From: Rana temporaria
Lineage: Eukaryota > Chordata > Amphibia > Anura > Ranidae
NCBI RefSeq assembly: GCF_905171775.1
Contig: NC_053494.1
Span: 130,984,210 to 131,048,209, forward strand
Direction of reading: 5' to 3'
DNA: 64,000 nt
In this document: piece by piece, positions 1 to 11,000 of the stretch
How the letters are laid out: each line of letters starts with the position of its first letter
How positions within the stretch are numbered: position 1 is the first letter of the stretch
Position numbers and translations under genes: made by a program
The notes under the pieces: generated by a model
Seen by the model: only the letters and a program-made list of their open reading frames with translations
What the model was told of the DNA's origin: nothing
The model's database searches: none

Positions 1-705
1 TTTGTGGCAATGTCAGTGATCGTCCGTTCCCTGATATAGGGAACGACGATCACTGACGTCACACGTCCAATCCTGCCCCTCTACAGTTAGAAACACACAT
101 GAGGTCAGACTTAATCCCTACAGCGCCCCCTAGTGGTTAACCCCATTCACTGCCATTGACTTTTTCACAGTAAACAGTGCATTTTTATAGCACTTTTCGC
201 TGTGAAAATGACAATGGTCCCAAAAATGTGTCAAAAGTGTCCAATGAGTCCGCTTGCTGATCGCCGATCGCCGCCATTAGTAGTAAAAAAAAAATATTAA
301 TAAAAATACCATAAAACTATCCCCTATTTTGTAAACGCTATAAATTTTGCGCAAACCAATCGATAAACGCTTATTGCGATTTTTTTACCAAAAATAGGTA
401 TAAGAATACGTATCGGCCTAAACTGAGGGGAAAAAAAATTATATATTTTTTGGGGATATTTATTATAGCAAAACGTAAAAAATATTGCATTTTTTCAAAA
501 TTGTCGCTCTATTTTTGTTTATAGCGCAAAAAATAAAAACCGCAGAGGTGATCAAATACCACCAAAAGAAAGCTCTATTTGTGGGGAAAAAAGGACGCTA
601 ATTTGGTTTGGGAGCCACGTCGCACGACCGCGCAATTGTCAGTTAAAGAGATGCAGTGTCGAATCGCAAAAAGGAGCAAGGTCCTTAACCTGCATATTGG
701 TCCGG
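1..705. repeat. Interspersed repeat, family R, copy 1
   Basis: AT-rich sequence with no credible gene. Its core (a stretch on 'caaaataggggatag' and 'tttatagcgcaaaaa', then 'accaccaaaagaaagctct' and 'gtggggaaaaa') recurs in opposite orientation at 53640-54583 and 56656-57398, and in the same orientation at 58560-59098. The first 60 bases contain a short hairpin around 'gtcagtgatcgtc' / 'gacgatcactgac'. The four copies are diverged, so this is an old dispersed family. I cannot assign it to a named class. The short ORF at 579-857 runs across the junction with the next repeat and is not a gene. Confidence 0.7.
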
Positions 706-915
706 AGAGGGCCGCCATCAGGAACAATGGGGCCCCTTACACAGCTTCAGGCATGGGCCCCCTGGAGCAGAGAACCGGGGGGGGGTGCTGCCGCCTGAAA
801 TTGAGGGGGGGCTGCCGTGAATTGAGAAGCGGGGGGGTGCCTTTACAAAAGAAATAAAAAATATATATAAAAAAAGGGGGTAGCCAACCCGGGGCCCTGG
901 GGACCTCTGAGCCCT

Positions 916-957
<42 letters not shown>

Positions 958-1335
958 TATATATATATATATATATATAATAATATTAAAAAAATATCAA
1001 AAAGGGGGTTGCCATCCGGGGGCCCTGGGGACCTCTGGGCCCTTTAATAATAATAATAATTATATATATATATAAAAATAAAAGAAATAAAAAAATATAT
1101 AAAAAAAAGATTTTTTTTATAAAAAAAGGGGGGTTGTCATCCGGGGCCCTGGGGATCTCCAGGGCCCTGGGGCTCTCCGGGCCCCTGGGGACCTCCGGAC
1201 CTCTAAAAAAAAAAATTGGCCCTTTAATAAAATTTTTTTTTTTGTTATAAAAAATAAATAAAAAAAGGGGGTTGCCATCCGGGCCCCTGGGGACCTCCGG
1301 GCCCCTTACAGGTGTACTGCCTGTACCCCCCTGAT
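706..1335 (+). repeat. G-rich repeat, family S, copy 1
   Basis: The repeat opens with 'ggccgccatcaggaa' followed by a poly-G segment. It then iterates a unit of roughly 120-130 bp built on 'ccggggccctggggacctc' and 'gggccctttaataa', separated by AT-rich microsatellite. Iterations begin near 876, 1003, 1127 and 1264. A second copy with the same opening and the same internal unit starts at 63573, just after the second olfactory receptor gene. The class is unknown. Confidence 0.75.
918..978. repeat. (AAT)n(TA)n microsatellite
   Basis: About thirteen AAT triplets run directly into a TA dinucleotide run, inside the G-rich repeat. Confidence 0.95.
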
Positions 1336-2329
1336 GGCGGCCCTGGGTTTGGGTCTTAACCGGTTAAAACTACTCGCAGCTATAATGAATTGTCGGGTTC
1401 CGGCAATACAGATAAAAGTCATTGAAAAAAAATACAGCTAGACACAATAGACACAGAACGACAGATGGGGGTATAGCAAAGAAGGCAAAACCGTGAAAAG
1501 ACCATAAAAAACACATAGACAGAAAAAAGGATGTCAGTTTATATCATAAAAAGGACTTAAAGGTGATATATTCGTTGAGCCCTGGATAGGTGACTGCATC
1601 CAGGTTATGTATCCATTTCATGCTAATTTCATGCCAGAACTAAAATAGGCCCAATTATCAGACTCCTCACTCCTCTGATGGGCCATTAAACATTTTAAAG
1701 GGGGGGGGGTGTTTCTAGCTGAGTTTGGGCCCAGAAAAATAAACCCTCTAGCACTCTGCCAAAATGGAATGAGAAAAAAAAACATTGGGACACATTTTAA
1801 GGGGGGGGCAGAACTACAATGGAGCAGACAAAAAAAAGTACGAAACAGACTAGGCTAGATGTGTTTGGGCCTAGGATAGCACGCTGGACAGGTTAGTGAA
1901 CGGAAATATGCATCTAGGCCAAAAAAGAAAAAAGGAGCATTCAAAACTTATAACATGCAAAGGGGGCAAAGGGGACATTCACAGCATATTACAATCATGG
2001 TAATTAGGACATGATGCAAGAAATACAAGACATTAGCATACATTTAAGACATATATAGATTGTGATGTGAAAGGAGACAACTTACCTTAATATAGACCTT
2101 CTGTATCACTTGTATGATGGAAGAACACTTAAAGCAGAAAGCAACGAAGTACAGCAAGGCCTGAAAAGAACGAACTGAAAAACAGAAATCGAGTAGACAT
2201 GAACGCACTGAAAAACAGATACGACCTGACTGCAAGCACTGAAAAACACATACGAACCCACAAGCACGAACTGAACCCGAGAAAACGATCTGCAAAGCAC
2301 GGAGACTGAAAAGCGCGAATCGGCTCGAA
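1336..2329. other. Unassigned sequence with one possible PLE fragment
   Basis: No gene is visible. It contains two G runs (1701-1710, 1801-1809) and a purine-rich stretch. The ORFs at 2044-2392 on the reverse strand overlap each other in several frames over low-complexity 'gaaaaac' repeats and look spurious. The one protein-like signal is listed separately at 1558-1650. Confidence 0.6.
1558..1650 (-). pseudogene. Possible C-terminal fragment of a Penelope-like element
   Basis: On the reverse strand a short stretch reads like SMKWIHNLDAVTYPGLNEYI. This lines up with the last part of the intact PLE GIY-YIG region elsewhere in the window (EMKWVHRLRTMQPLGLNVEL). The shared pattern is MKW-[IV]-H, then a P-x-GLN core. 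The stretch is only about 25 residues and has stops upstream, so it is a degenerate relic at best. Chance similarity cannot be excluded. Confidence 0.35.
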
Positions 2330-2575
2330 CCAAACTTTTACTAACACGCGGTAACACGGAATCAGCAAGAGCAGCCCCAAAGGTGGCGCCATTGGATATG
2401 ACCTTCCCCTTTATAGTGCCGTCGTACGTGGTTTACGTGACCATGTTCTGACACGATCGGTTATTTAACCGATGTTGTGTGGGCGCGACGGACCATCAGT
2501 CAGCCTCATCGGTTAACCGATGACAACGGTCCATCAGACCGTTCTCATCGGATGGACTGATCGTGTGTATGCGGC
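2330..2575. repeat. Decayed MITE, family A
   Basis: Contains 'cctttatagtgccgtcgtacg' like the middle of the better family A copies at 36668-37976 and 43948-44476. It ends in 'gatcgtgtgtatgcggc', matching their terminal 'gatcgtgtgtacgcggcatta'. Internal 'atcggttaaccgat' palindromes are present. The left end is not clear. Confidence 0.55.
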
Positions 2576-2639
2576 TTCAAAGGGACTTTTTGTTGACTTT
2601 TTTGTTGTAATTTTTTCAAATTACAATTTATTTATTTAT

Positions 2640-3362
2640 TTTATTGTATTTAAGTCCAAATATAACATCTGAGGTCTTTTTGACCCCAGATCTCATATTT
2701 AAGAGGACCTGTCATGCTTTTTTCTATTACAAGGGATGTTTACATTCCTTGTAATAGGAATGAAAGTGACCAAATAAAAAAAAAACTGTTTTAAAATCAA
2801 TAAAAAAAAGAAGTAAAAAAAAATATTTAAATCGCCCCGTCCCGAAGCGATCACGCGTAGAAGCTAATGCATACGTGGGCAGCGCCAGCATATGAAAATG
2901 GTGTTCAAACCACACATGTGAGGTATTGCCGCGATCGTTAGAGTGAGAGCAATAATTCTAGCCCTAGACCTCCTCTGTAACTCAAAACATGCAACCTGTA
3001 GAATTTTTTAAACGTTGCCCATAGAGATTTTAAAGGGTAAAAGTTTGACGCCATTCCACGAGTGTGCGCAATTTTGAAGCATGACGTGTTGGGTATCAAT
3101 TTACTCAGCGTAACATTATCTTTCACAATATAGAAAAATGGGATACATTTACTGTTGTCTTATTTTTTTATTAAAAAAAGTGATTTTTTTCCCAAAAAAG
3201 GCCGCTTGTAAGACCGCTGCGCAAATACGGTGTGACAAAAAGTATTGCAATGACCGCCATTTTATTCTCTAGGGTGTTAGAAAAAAATGTATAATGCTTG
3301 GGGGTTCTAAGTAATTTTCTAGCAAAAAAAATCTGAAAAACAGGCTCAGCCCTTAAGTGGTT
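2640..3362 (+). repeat. Interspersed repeat, family T, copy 1
   Basis: Shares long diverged stretches with 30247-30760, for example 'cacacatgtgaggta', 'gagagcaataattctag', 'gccattccacgagtgtg' and 'taacat(t/c)atctttcaca'. It ends in 'cttaagtggttaaag'. This copy is uninterrupted and helps show that the other copy was split by the PLE insertions. The internal ORFs on the reverse strand (2727-3126) are incidental. Confidence 0.75.
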
Positions 3363-3844
3363 AAAGACCCATGGTATCCCAGCGTTGGGATGCCTACTGA
3401 GAGATCAAATGTCCTATGCCTCTAAGAATATGGCCAACAGGATACCTAGCCAGTTGCCTAACCCCAGCAGTGGGGTAGCTAGCCAGTTACCAGACCCAGG
3501 CGGTGGGACACTTAGCTTCTTGTTGGATCTCGGCAGCAGGGAATCTTATTTGGAACCCGGCACTCTTTGGGCTAATAAACGCATTGATTGAGTGCGGTTG
3601 TCCAGAAGTTTCTCCTCGCCCAATTGCCTATGCTTAGCCTGCACCTGCTGTTCCTATTCTGAGGAGAGTTACATTTCCAGACACCCTTCCTAGAGCGGTA
3701 TCCCTCTTCCCTTTAATCATTGGGCTTATGAGACTTTTTTTCTCTGGACTTTCCCTTTTGCAGCAACTAAATATCTGTCATGGACTCTTTCAGTAATGGC
3801 TGGTTGGAGCATCCGGAGGTTGCTACTTAGAGGGGGGGGGGTAC
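3363..3844 (+). mobile_element. 3' internal end of a Ty3/Gypsy-type LTR retrotransposon
   Basis: Non-coding or decayed sequence leading into a long purine run at 3829-3841 ('tagaggggggggg') that abuts the LTR at 3845. A polypurine tract directly upstream of a TG...CA repeat is the hallmark of the 3' end of an LTR retroelement, where plus-strand DNA synthesis is primed. The preceding phrase 'ggagcatccggaggttgct' resembles what commonly lies between the pol stop and the tract in Gypsy elements. That comparison is from memory. No gag or pol reading frame survives; the ORF at 3385-3591 has no recognisable domain. Confidence 0.55.
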
Positions 3845-4444
3845 TGTCAGGAAAGGATTCACCTGCTGGTGGCACTGTGGCTCCCAGATGTTTAGGCTGC
3901 AGTTCCAGTGTCCACCAGCGGGTGTCTCTCAGCAGTCAGAAGCTGACATAATCTTCTGCAATCAGGCATCACCTGATGCTGATTGCAGAAAGTGTATTTA
4001 AACCTGGTGCATGCCTTGGTATTGCCTCTGTGTGCCCCTGATCTGTGTTCCTGAAACCTGCATCTCGTCTTCTGTTCCTGGACCCTGATCCCAACCCTGA
4101 AGCCTGATCCCTTCCTATCCACTCATTCCACCCCCATGGTTCCCTCTCCCTGTCCTGTCTTGTTCCCAGCTCCCTCTGCTTTATCTCCCATATATGACCC
4201 TGGCTCTGTTACGATTACAATCTCGTTATCCCATTCTCTGTATATATTTGATTTAGACAGTCATTTATTGTGTATATAAAACTGTTTGGTTTGCTGGTTG
4301 TGTTACACTGTTTACTATATTGGAGGTGCGTTTTCTTTGTGTTATTCACTTATCTTTTAATAAATTATATTATTTATATTTTACCTGTGTTTCATATACT
4401 CTGTGGCAGTCCACACATATTTCTGGTCACACCAGTCCCTGACA
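3845..4444 (+). mobile_element. LTR, probably the 3' LTR of a Ty3/Gypsy-type element
   Basis: 600 bp bounded by TGTCAGG and its exact inverse CCTGACA, as expected of LTR ends. Inside lie a TATA-like 'gtatttaaac' at about 3993, preceded by an inverted pair 'cttctgcaatcag' / 'ctgattgcagaaag', and a polyadenylation signal 'aataaa' near 4358. No matching 5' LTR lies in the window, so the element is truncated or its other end was lost. Assignment to Gypsy rather than another LTR class rests on the terminal bases and the G-rich polypurine tract. Confidence 0.7.
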
Positions 4445-5029
4445 AATACAGCCACAGAATTGCATAATGCAATGCTCTCATCAAAAAGGCCCAGTATCCA
4501 CTTCCAACAGCAAATACCTCACATAGGCCTTCAAGTCCAGTTCTCTTATGTCCTCAAGTACCCTCAATAGGCCATGTTTTGGAAAATGTATCTTAGATAA
4601 AATAGCTGTCCAAAATACCAAGCCATTGACTCTGATTTAAAGCACCTGGGCAAGATAAAGGAAAACCTACAAACATGGCCTGTTGGGGGTACTTAAGGTC
4701 TGAGGTTGAGAACCACTGTCTTACATTACTCTCTCCCAGGACATTCCTCCTCTGGTACTTTCATTTAGTAGACACTTTATCAGCTGCCCTGCAAAGCAGT
4801 GGGTGCAAAGATCATGGGGTGCTACCCCATAGAAGATGCTGTAACTTTAACTGGTTCTTTCCCAAGACTAGTGCAGAGACAGCCAGGTACAGCACAACAG
4901 TTCATTCACTGTGGCTGATAAATCAGTTTACAGGATGTCTTTTTCTTTTGCTGATGAACTTGGAGAGGGTGTAGGGAGATATGTGATACTCCAAAAATAC
5001 ATCCATACCCACATCCCACATCATCAATA
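4445..5029. other. Unassigned sequence with a hAT-end remnant
   Basis: No gene recognised. At 4701-4719 'tgaggttgagaaccactgt' matches the end of the hAT MITE at 61882-62015. The ORF at 4675-4974 has no recognisable domain. Confidence 0.5.
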
Positions 5030-5221
5030 TATCTGCCATAGAAGGCTAATGGTCAGCACAAAGGTTGAAGAAATTGCACTTTACCATCTGCAGGGAGCTA
5101 ACCCCATGAAGAAGTTTATTGATAAAGGTTACAAGGCTGACATCATTGGTAAAGAAGCTCAGTCTGAATGTGCCCTTATCACCACTGTTTCTAAAAAAAC
5201 TGTATCTCCTGACAACCAACC
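5030..5221 (+). pseudogene. Old Penelope-like element, fragment 1 (end of the RT region)
   Basis: The + frame contains LQGANPMKKFIDKGYKAD followed by an alternating charged helix-like segment. It aligns with TQANILTTRFLEKGYSET in the intact PLE units (residues about 518-535 of the 791-residue frame), sharing the Q-x-AN...F-x-[DE]KGY pattern and spacing. The similarity stops at 5221, where repeat family T begins. It appears to resume at 30881 with the next expected PLE region, so this is probably the upstream part of one old copy split by later insertions. The coding capacity is gone. Confidence 0.5.
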
Positions 5222-5584
5222 CAACATTAACCCCTTCCGGCCGAGCGGCTTTCGGGGGTTATATCAGGATGATATCCGCAGCTGCAAGCATCATCCCGGT
5301 ACCGTTGTTTAGATTGGACGATCAGCTTTCCGGGCATAACAACCAATTCAGCTAAAAGGTTGTCATCCCCCCCTCCCACGGCTCTGATCGGGCCTCCCAT
5401 CCCGCCGGGAGACCTGATCCGCAATCCGGCACTTCCGCTGGCTAGCCACAGACTGGATCGAAACCGCAAACGGCTTAATTTCAGTCTCATGAATGTAATC
5501 ATGGAAGGGGCGTCACAATCTCACTTCTGGTTTACTTGGCTGCCAATGGCGTTGGATTAAAAAATATACACAGTATTCAGAATC
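5222..5584 (+). repeat. Interspersed repeat family T, segment 1 of 3 (interrupted copy)
   Basis: Begins 'ccccttccggccgagcggc' and runs to the first target duplication. If the insertions 5585-6465 and 6506-30231 are removed, with one copy of each duplication, this segment continues through 6480-6505 into 30247 onward. That later part is homologous to 2640-3362. The ORFs here (5227-5560) are spurious readings of the repeat. Confidence 0.7.
5571..5584. other. Target-site duplication (left) of the small PLE insertion
   Basis: The 14 bases 'cagtattcagaatc' are repeated exactly at 6466-6479. Confidence 0.85.
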
Positions 5585-5996
5585 AAAATGAAGAAAAGCC
5601 TCCGCGCTACTACAGACTCCTTAATGATGATAACCCAAAACAAATAAGGTGCAGCAAAACCTAATAGTGTTTACAATACACAAATACAGAAATCATAAAT
5701 AGAGGGGTTCTGCGCGAACCAACACACTAGTGAAAAAAAGGTAAATCACTCTAAATATATATATATTATACAGTGAATGTGAGCAAATGATAAAAGATGA
5801 GATTGTGAACAGTCCCAATATGTGAAAGAAATATATAAAGTGTAAAGCTCAAAAAAATAATTGATTGAGCAAAAATCGAATAAATCCAAAAATTGAGGTG
5901 ATCAAAATAAAAATAAAAATAAAAAATGAGTGAAAATGAGTAGAAAAGTGTCCCAATAATGGTGTGCCAAGCTGTCAGATGGTGGTCGCAGTGTAG

Positions 5997-6044
5997 CTGA
6001 ATTTCCACTAGGCGGATAATTGACAGATGTATGGTTCACTCCCT
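5997..6044. repeat. Perfect 48-bp inverted repeat, left arm
   Basis: Exactly complementary, base for base, to 6421-6468, with 376 bp between. It marks where the two oppositely oriented pseudo-LTR pieces overlap in content. Confidence 0.95.
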
Positions 6045-6047
6045 CCC

Positions 6048-6085
6048 CAGATGAAGACACGTGATCCCGTGTCGTAACGCGTATG
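6048..6085 (+). ncRNA. Degenerate hammerhead-ribozyme-like motif
   Basis: CAGATGA (consensus CUGAUGA) is followed by A, then stem GACACG (6056-6061) pairing with CGTGTC (6068-6073), then GTAACGCGTA where GAAAC is expected. The layout is that of a type I hammerhead, but U4 is changed to A and the GAAA box is GTAA. Both should abolish cleavage. It is read as a decayed ribozyme in a PLE pseudo-LTR. Confidence 0.5.
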
Positions 6086-6420
6086 GATTGGACAGGACGT
6101 ACACCTGGAGTGACGTAAGCCGGCGCTGAAGACGCCGCTCGTATGTTTTATTCGTTGCACTCGTTTTAATGTTTTGATGTAAGCGCAGGTTTTTTCTAAT
6201 AAACTACCCCCCTGAGTCTTACAATATCACACTATTGGAGCCCCTGTGTTCTTTTTTCTCTCCCCGTTTTGGAGCTGTATTAGGAATTGGCCGAGGAGAC
6301 GCTCCAGCAGATATTAGTAAGAGAGAAGATCTCTATGGTGGTTAACAGAGAAGTTGCACTCAGGATCTATTGGATGCATATTAATTTATGTTTTGAGGTA
6401 AGAGTTCTGGGAGCCTGGTG

Positions 6421-6468
6421 AGGGAGTGAACCATACATCTGTCAATTATCCGCCTAGTGGAAATTCAG
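6421..6468. repeat. Perfect 48-bp inverted repeat, right arm
   Basis: Complement of 5997-6044. It runs into the right target duplication (6466-6479), overlapping it by three bases. Confidence 0.95.
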
Positions 6469-6479
6469 TATTCAGAATC
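6466..6479. other. Target-site duplication (right) of the small PLE insertion
   Basis: Exact copy of 5571-5584. Confidence 0.85.
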
Positions 6480-6505
6480 GCTGTTTTCAGCGATCTGAAT
6501 ACTTT
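6480..6505 (+). repeat. Interspersed repeat family T, segment 2 of 3
   Basis: The 26 bases between the two PLE insertions. The last 15 of these bases are the target duplication of the large array. Confidence 0.6.
6491..6505. other. Target-site duplication (left) of the large PLE array
   Basis: 'cgatctgaatacttt' is repeated exactly at 30232-30246. The first C may belong to the element end, so the duplication is 14 or 15 bp. Confidence 0.85.
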
Positions 6506-8074
6506 ATATAATATAAATAGAGGGCGCTAGGCCCATATACATTAAGTATAGTGCCGTGACACAGTGTCTAATTCACAATAAAATTGCAACTTAAAAAAAC
6601 ACAAAAAGTATATATAAATGAGTCCCAACAATTGCAGCCAAAAGCTGCGCTTGAAGCCACGCGAGTGAATTCAAATATGATCAAAAATATATAAATCAAA
6701 TAAATCAGTGAACAAAGTCCAATGGTAATAATAATTCTGTGAAGGAAGAAATGCCACCACCGCTTCAGTATGATTATCAATTCCACCCAAGGTGCTTTAG
6801 ATAAGGTTTGCTCTTACCAGAGCTCGTTGACCCCTTTAATGAAAAAGATGGTCAGCTGAGCTTATGCAGGATTGTGCCTGCAACACATGAAGATATGGAC
6901 AGACCACTTTGCAAATCCAGGAACCTCACACGGGATTATATGTAAAAGAAGAGAGGCCAGATAGCCAAATAGCGTGATACCGTTTTTAATTAAAATATTA
7001 AAATGTGCATAAAAGTCAGCCAAATGGCTCCTTACATTGAGAGGTGCCCACCCGGCACTGAGGCTGCGGACCTGTCACCGCTCAGGGCGGTAGTTAAGTG
7101 GGATTCGCTGGAATATGGAAGCCGCCGCTCACACATGTAGCCAAACGATCTCTCCAACAGTCCAAAGCACGGGGGGTACGTCACGTGACCAGGCTGCCTC
7201 CGACGTACGTTTCGTTATGTTAACGTCATCAGGGGGGCGTGCCTGGTCACAAAGCATGATGGTATATGTAGTCAAGAAAACACAATGATTGGTGGGCTGA
7301 AACTAGTTGCAGATACAACCTCGGTGCCGTGTGTCATCAATATAATACAACACCGTAGGTAAATTACATAACATTGATCGGATTTAAACAAGAAATTAGA
7401 GAGATACATAGAAATATATATAATGGCCACATAACATGAGTTCAAGAGAATTCCACTATTGAAATACATATTGAATAAAATACAGATCTCGCATCCCTCC
7501 GGACGTGCAGATTCAACAATAGGTGCCAGAAAGCAGTAAGACTAAACTTCGTAAAAATTCGGTCGTGATCACTAAAAATAATTATTAGTAAAAAATCAAC
7601 TTAGATAAACCAAAACTAAATATATATTATTATAAAGAATGTATAAAAAATATATATATATATAAAAAAATCATATCTATATATATGAAAACCAGATCCA
7701 AACAGGGTAAAAAGGAATTATCTCACAATAATTAGTGATATATCACAGATGTCACTGGATCGCTCCGGACATGTAATATGGATGAATGGAGATTGGAGAG
7801 TATTCAAATTAATTAGATCTTACCTCCAATTGGGTTATGGAGTATTTAAATACAATAATAATCTCTACAAGAGGGGGATCACATGATTAGCTAGCCCCAA
7901 CCAAATTCCAGCGTACAGAAATACATTATATAAATAAAACCCAACAATCCTAAATAGTCACTGACGACTATAGATAATTAGATCAAAAATGAACATAATT
8001 AAAAAAATTAGATAAGAAGAAGAAAATGAATAAGAAGGGGTGAGGGACTAGAAACTGAAAAGAGGAGAGAACAC
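6506..8074 (-). mobile_element. Pseudo-LTR and 3' region of PLE unit 1
   Basis: Reads on the reverse strand. It begins about 150 bp short of the element end seen elsewhere ('tttacac'), stopping at 'tatttatattatat' before the target duplication. It contains a hammerhead ribozyme at 7185-7250. The small ORFs here (65 and 72 residues, repeated in every pseudo-LTR) have no domain and are probably incidental to the AT-rich repeat. Confidence 0.8.
7185..7250 (-). ncRNA. Type I hammerhead ribozyme in PLE pseudo-LTR, unit 1
   Basis: On the reverse strand the order is GTGACCAGGC, ACG, CCCCC, CUGAUGA core, C, stem II GUUA-ACA-UAAC, GAAA, a three-pair stem III ACG-UA-CGU, cleavage triplet GUC, GGAGG, CA, GCCTGGTCAC. 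The outer ten bases pair perfectly, and CCCCC/GGAGG pairs at four of five positions, giving stem I with an internal loop. A very short stem III is typical of the minimal hammerheads reported in PLEs. One extra C lies between the CUGAUGA box and stem II, so activity is not certain. Confidence 0.8.
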
Positions 8075-11000
8075 TCAATCATCAGTTAAGAAACAATTGA
8101 GGTCCAACTCCACGTTCAGTCCTAAAGGTTGCATGGTACGTAGTCTGTGTACCCATTTCATTTCGTTTTGGGAAACACTACGTAACATATGTGTACCTCG
8201 CCAATTTCTTTCTATTTTGTCTATGCCATAGAACTTACATAAACTAGGGTCACTCCCATGGTGATTAGCAAAGTGTCTTGAGACACTATGGTTAGGGAAA
8301 CTTTTTCTAATATTTGTTAAATGTTCATTAATGCGGATCTTAAGTTGGCGAGTGGTCCGGCCAACGTACTGTAAATGACATGGGCATTCGAGCACATAAG
8401 TAACATGGTCAGATCCACATGTGATTAGGGGTTTGATCTTAAAAGATTCGCCTGTTACATTAGAACTGAACTCAATTTTTTTCTTTTTATCGCCAGGATT
8501 CCGTGTAGTTCTACACGCTTTGCACCTAGTGCAATGGTGAAAACCAGATCCATCCAAAAAGGTCACCAATTTCTTTGGTGGATCAGGAACATTGGGAGCA
8601 ATTTTGTTCCTGAGGCCTGGAGCTCTCTTATAAATGAACTTTGGCACCTTTGGGATGGATGTGATCAGGTCTTTGTCCTTCCTCAAAATATGCCAATGTC
8701 GTTTAAACACAGCTTCTACCTGTCGATATTGCCTATGAAATCCACTAATGAAAGGTACTTCATTTTTATACTCTTTTCTCGGTTTGGGGACCAATAGAGA
8801 TTGTCTATCGAGAACAGCCACTTGATTATACGCTTGGTTAAGTGTAGTTTCAGAGTAACCTTTTTCTAAAAATCTGGTGGTTAGTATATTAGCCTGAGTC
8901 TCAAAATCATCGTTATTATCACAGTTCCGTTTTAACCTCATATATTGCCCTTTCGGGACTGCTCCTATCCAGGAGGGATGGTGACAGCTATGAGTGGGTA
9001 CAAAGCCATTCCGGTCCGTGGATTTAAAGTAGGTAAGTGTCTCAAATTTCAAGTCATTCTTTTTAATGGTAAGGTCTAAATAGTTTACCAGACTTGTGCT
9101 GATTTCAGCTACAAAAGTAAGTCCATAATTATTTAAATTCATTTGGGCGATGAATGTCTCAAGAGATACCTCAGATCCTTCCCAAAAGAGAATAATATCG
9201 TCGATGTAGCGTTTGTAAAAATGCAGAGATTCTGGTCTGTTTGAAAAAATTGTCTCATGTTCCCACTTATTCAAAACAATATTTGCGACACTTGGAGCAT
9301 ATCTCGCTCCCATTGCTACACCGCTCACCTGATTAAAAAATTGATTGTTGGCCCAAAAGTAATTATTTTTCATTGCTAGTTCAAGTCCCCTTATCAGGTA
9401 ATTAATTTGTACCTTCTTTAGCTTAGAAAATTTACCTAACGCCCATCGAAGGGCTGTTAAGGCATCAGAATGTCTGATATTTGTATAGAGGGATTGGATG
9501 TCCACAGTGGCCATAATGGTTACTCGAGTGGCTGATAAAGTTTGAAGTGCCACAATTAGATCCCTACTATCTTTTAGATAAGATGGACTTGCTGAAACCA
9601 GTGGTTTAAAAAAAACCATCAAGGTACTCTCCTAGACGAGAAAAAAGGGAACCTATTCCACTAATTATCGGTCGACCAGGAGGGTTAACCTTATCTTTAT
9701 GGATCTTAGGTAGAGTATATAAGACTGGAATTTTAGGTGCATGTAAGACAATATAATCTGCCTCTTTGGGGTTAAGGATACCTCTTTCGAGTCCCTCATT
9801 AACCCAGACAATCAGCAGATTTTTCAGCTTAAGCGTGGGGTCACCCCCAAGAGGTTGATAAGTATTGCCATCATCAAGTTGATTTTTCATTTCACGATAA
9901 TAATACTCTTTGGTGAGAATTACAAGGCCTCCGCCTTTATCGGCTGGTCTAACCACTATATTTCTATTAGTTTCTAAATTTTTGATTGCTTCCCGAAAAT
10001 GTTTGGTGGATTTGGATGGAAGGACTGTCATTGCACGAATATCATCCTGAACTAAGGTCCGAAAAACCTCAATATAGTGATTGGAGCCATGCCGGGGGTT
10101 GAATACCGATTGGTTCCTCAATCCACTATGGATAAATTTATCAGGTTTTGGTGGTCCAGGTGTCTGCGTATTTCCTGCAAAATGTTTTTTTATGTTGAGT
10201 TTCCTAATATGTTTTTCTATATCAATAAAGACTTCAAATTTATTGATATCCTTATTGGGTGCAAACTTAAGGCCTTGTTGTAGAACCTCCAATTCAGATT
10301 TGGAGAATTCTACTCCTGCCAAGTTAAAAATGCCCTCAGTTAATCCAACCTTTTTCTTTTTCTCTCTCCCTCTTCCTCGTCGTCCTCTCTTTCTAAATAC
10401 TCCAAATGGTGGATAGGTGATTTTGGGGGGATACGGTAAGTATCTTTCCCCCCCCTCCCACCCCCCCCCCCCCTGTTGTTGGTTATAGTGAGGTGCCGGC
10501 CTCCCTCGAAAATTCCCTCTGTGGCCACCCCGAGGTGGTCTAGGAGGGTAGGGTGGGCGATAGGTTTCATAATAGTGATAGTCCTGACTCCTATCATCCA
10601 AAGCCCCAGACCTGTTGTAGGTTTCAATTGGCTGGGGATACCCATAGGTATTGGGTGGAGGATAGGTAGATGGTTTATAATAGGGGGTAGTATGTTTGGA
10701 ATTTTTAATAGCAGATTTTTTAGGTGTACTTGATATCTGTACTGTTTTTTTCTTTTCAGCACTTTTATTAGGCTGGGGAATAGGGTCTCCATCTCTACTT
10801 AATTCCAAAGGTGCACCCTGTCTGAGAGTCTCTTGCCACTTGTAGACTTTATTTTCTTCTAAATCCTGTGCATCTCTCTGATATTTCTTTAATTTTTTAT
10901 TTTTAATTTCACTATCGTATTTAAGTAGGTGTATCTGCAAAATTTTAGATTTATCCTTATACTCACTACTGGAGCTAAATGGCTCCATCCGTTTTTTAAG

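Larger units (their letters stand above)
5585..6465. mobile_element. PLE-derived insertion made of two inverted pseudo-LTR pieces
   Basis: 881 bp with no coding region, flanked by a 14-bp duplication. The left arm reads as the 3' part of a pseudo-LTR on the reverse strand: 'cccctctatttatgatttct' there resembles 'cgccctctatttatattata' of the large array. The right arm reads forward from a degenerate hammerhead core (6048) to a 'gaggtaagag' segment, like the pseudo-LTR of the large array. The arms share a perfect 48-bp inverted repeat (5997-6044 and 6421-6468). It looks like a non-autonomous relative of the PLE in the big array. The family link rests on shared order and short matches, not on a computed alignment. 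Confidence 0.65.

Noticed and set aside
6568..7469. 65- and 72-codon ORFs repeated in every pseudo-LTR
   Set aside because: They are copied along with the repeat, are hydrophobic because the DNA is AT-rich, and carry no domain or start context.
10340..10792. Alternative-frame ORFs of 85-150 codons inside the PLE coding region on both strands
   Set aside because: Shadows of the PLE frames. They are compositionally odd and recur only because the units are identical.
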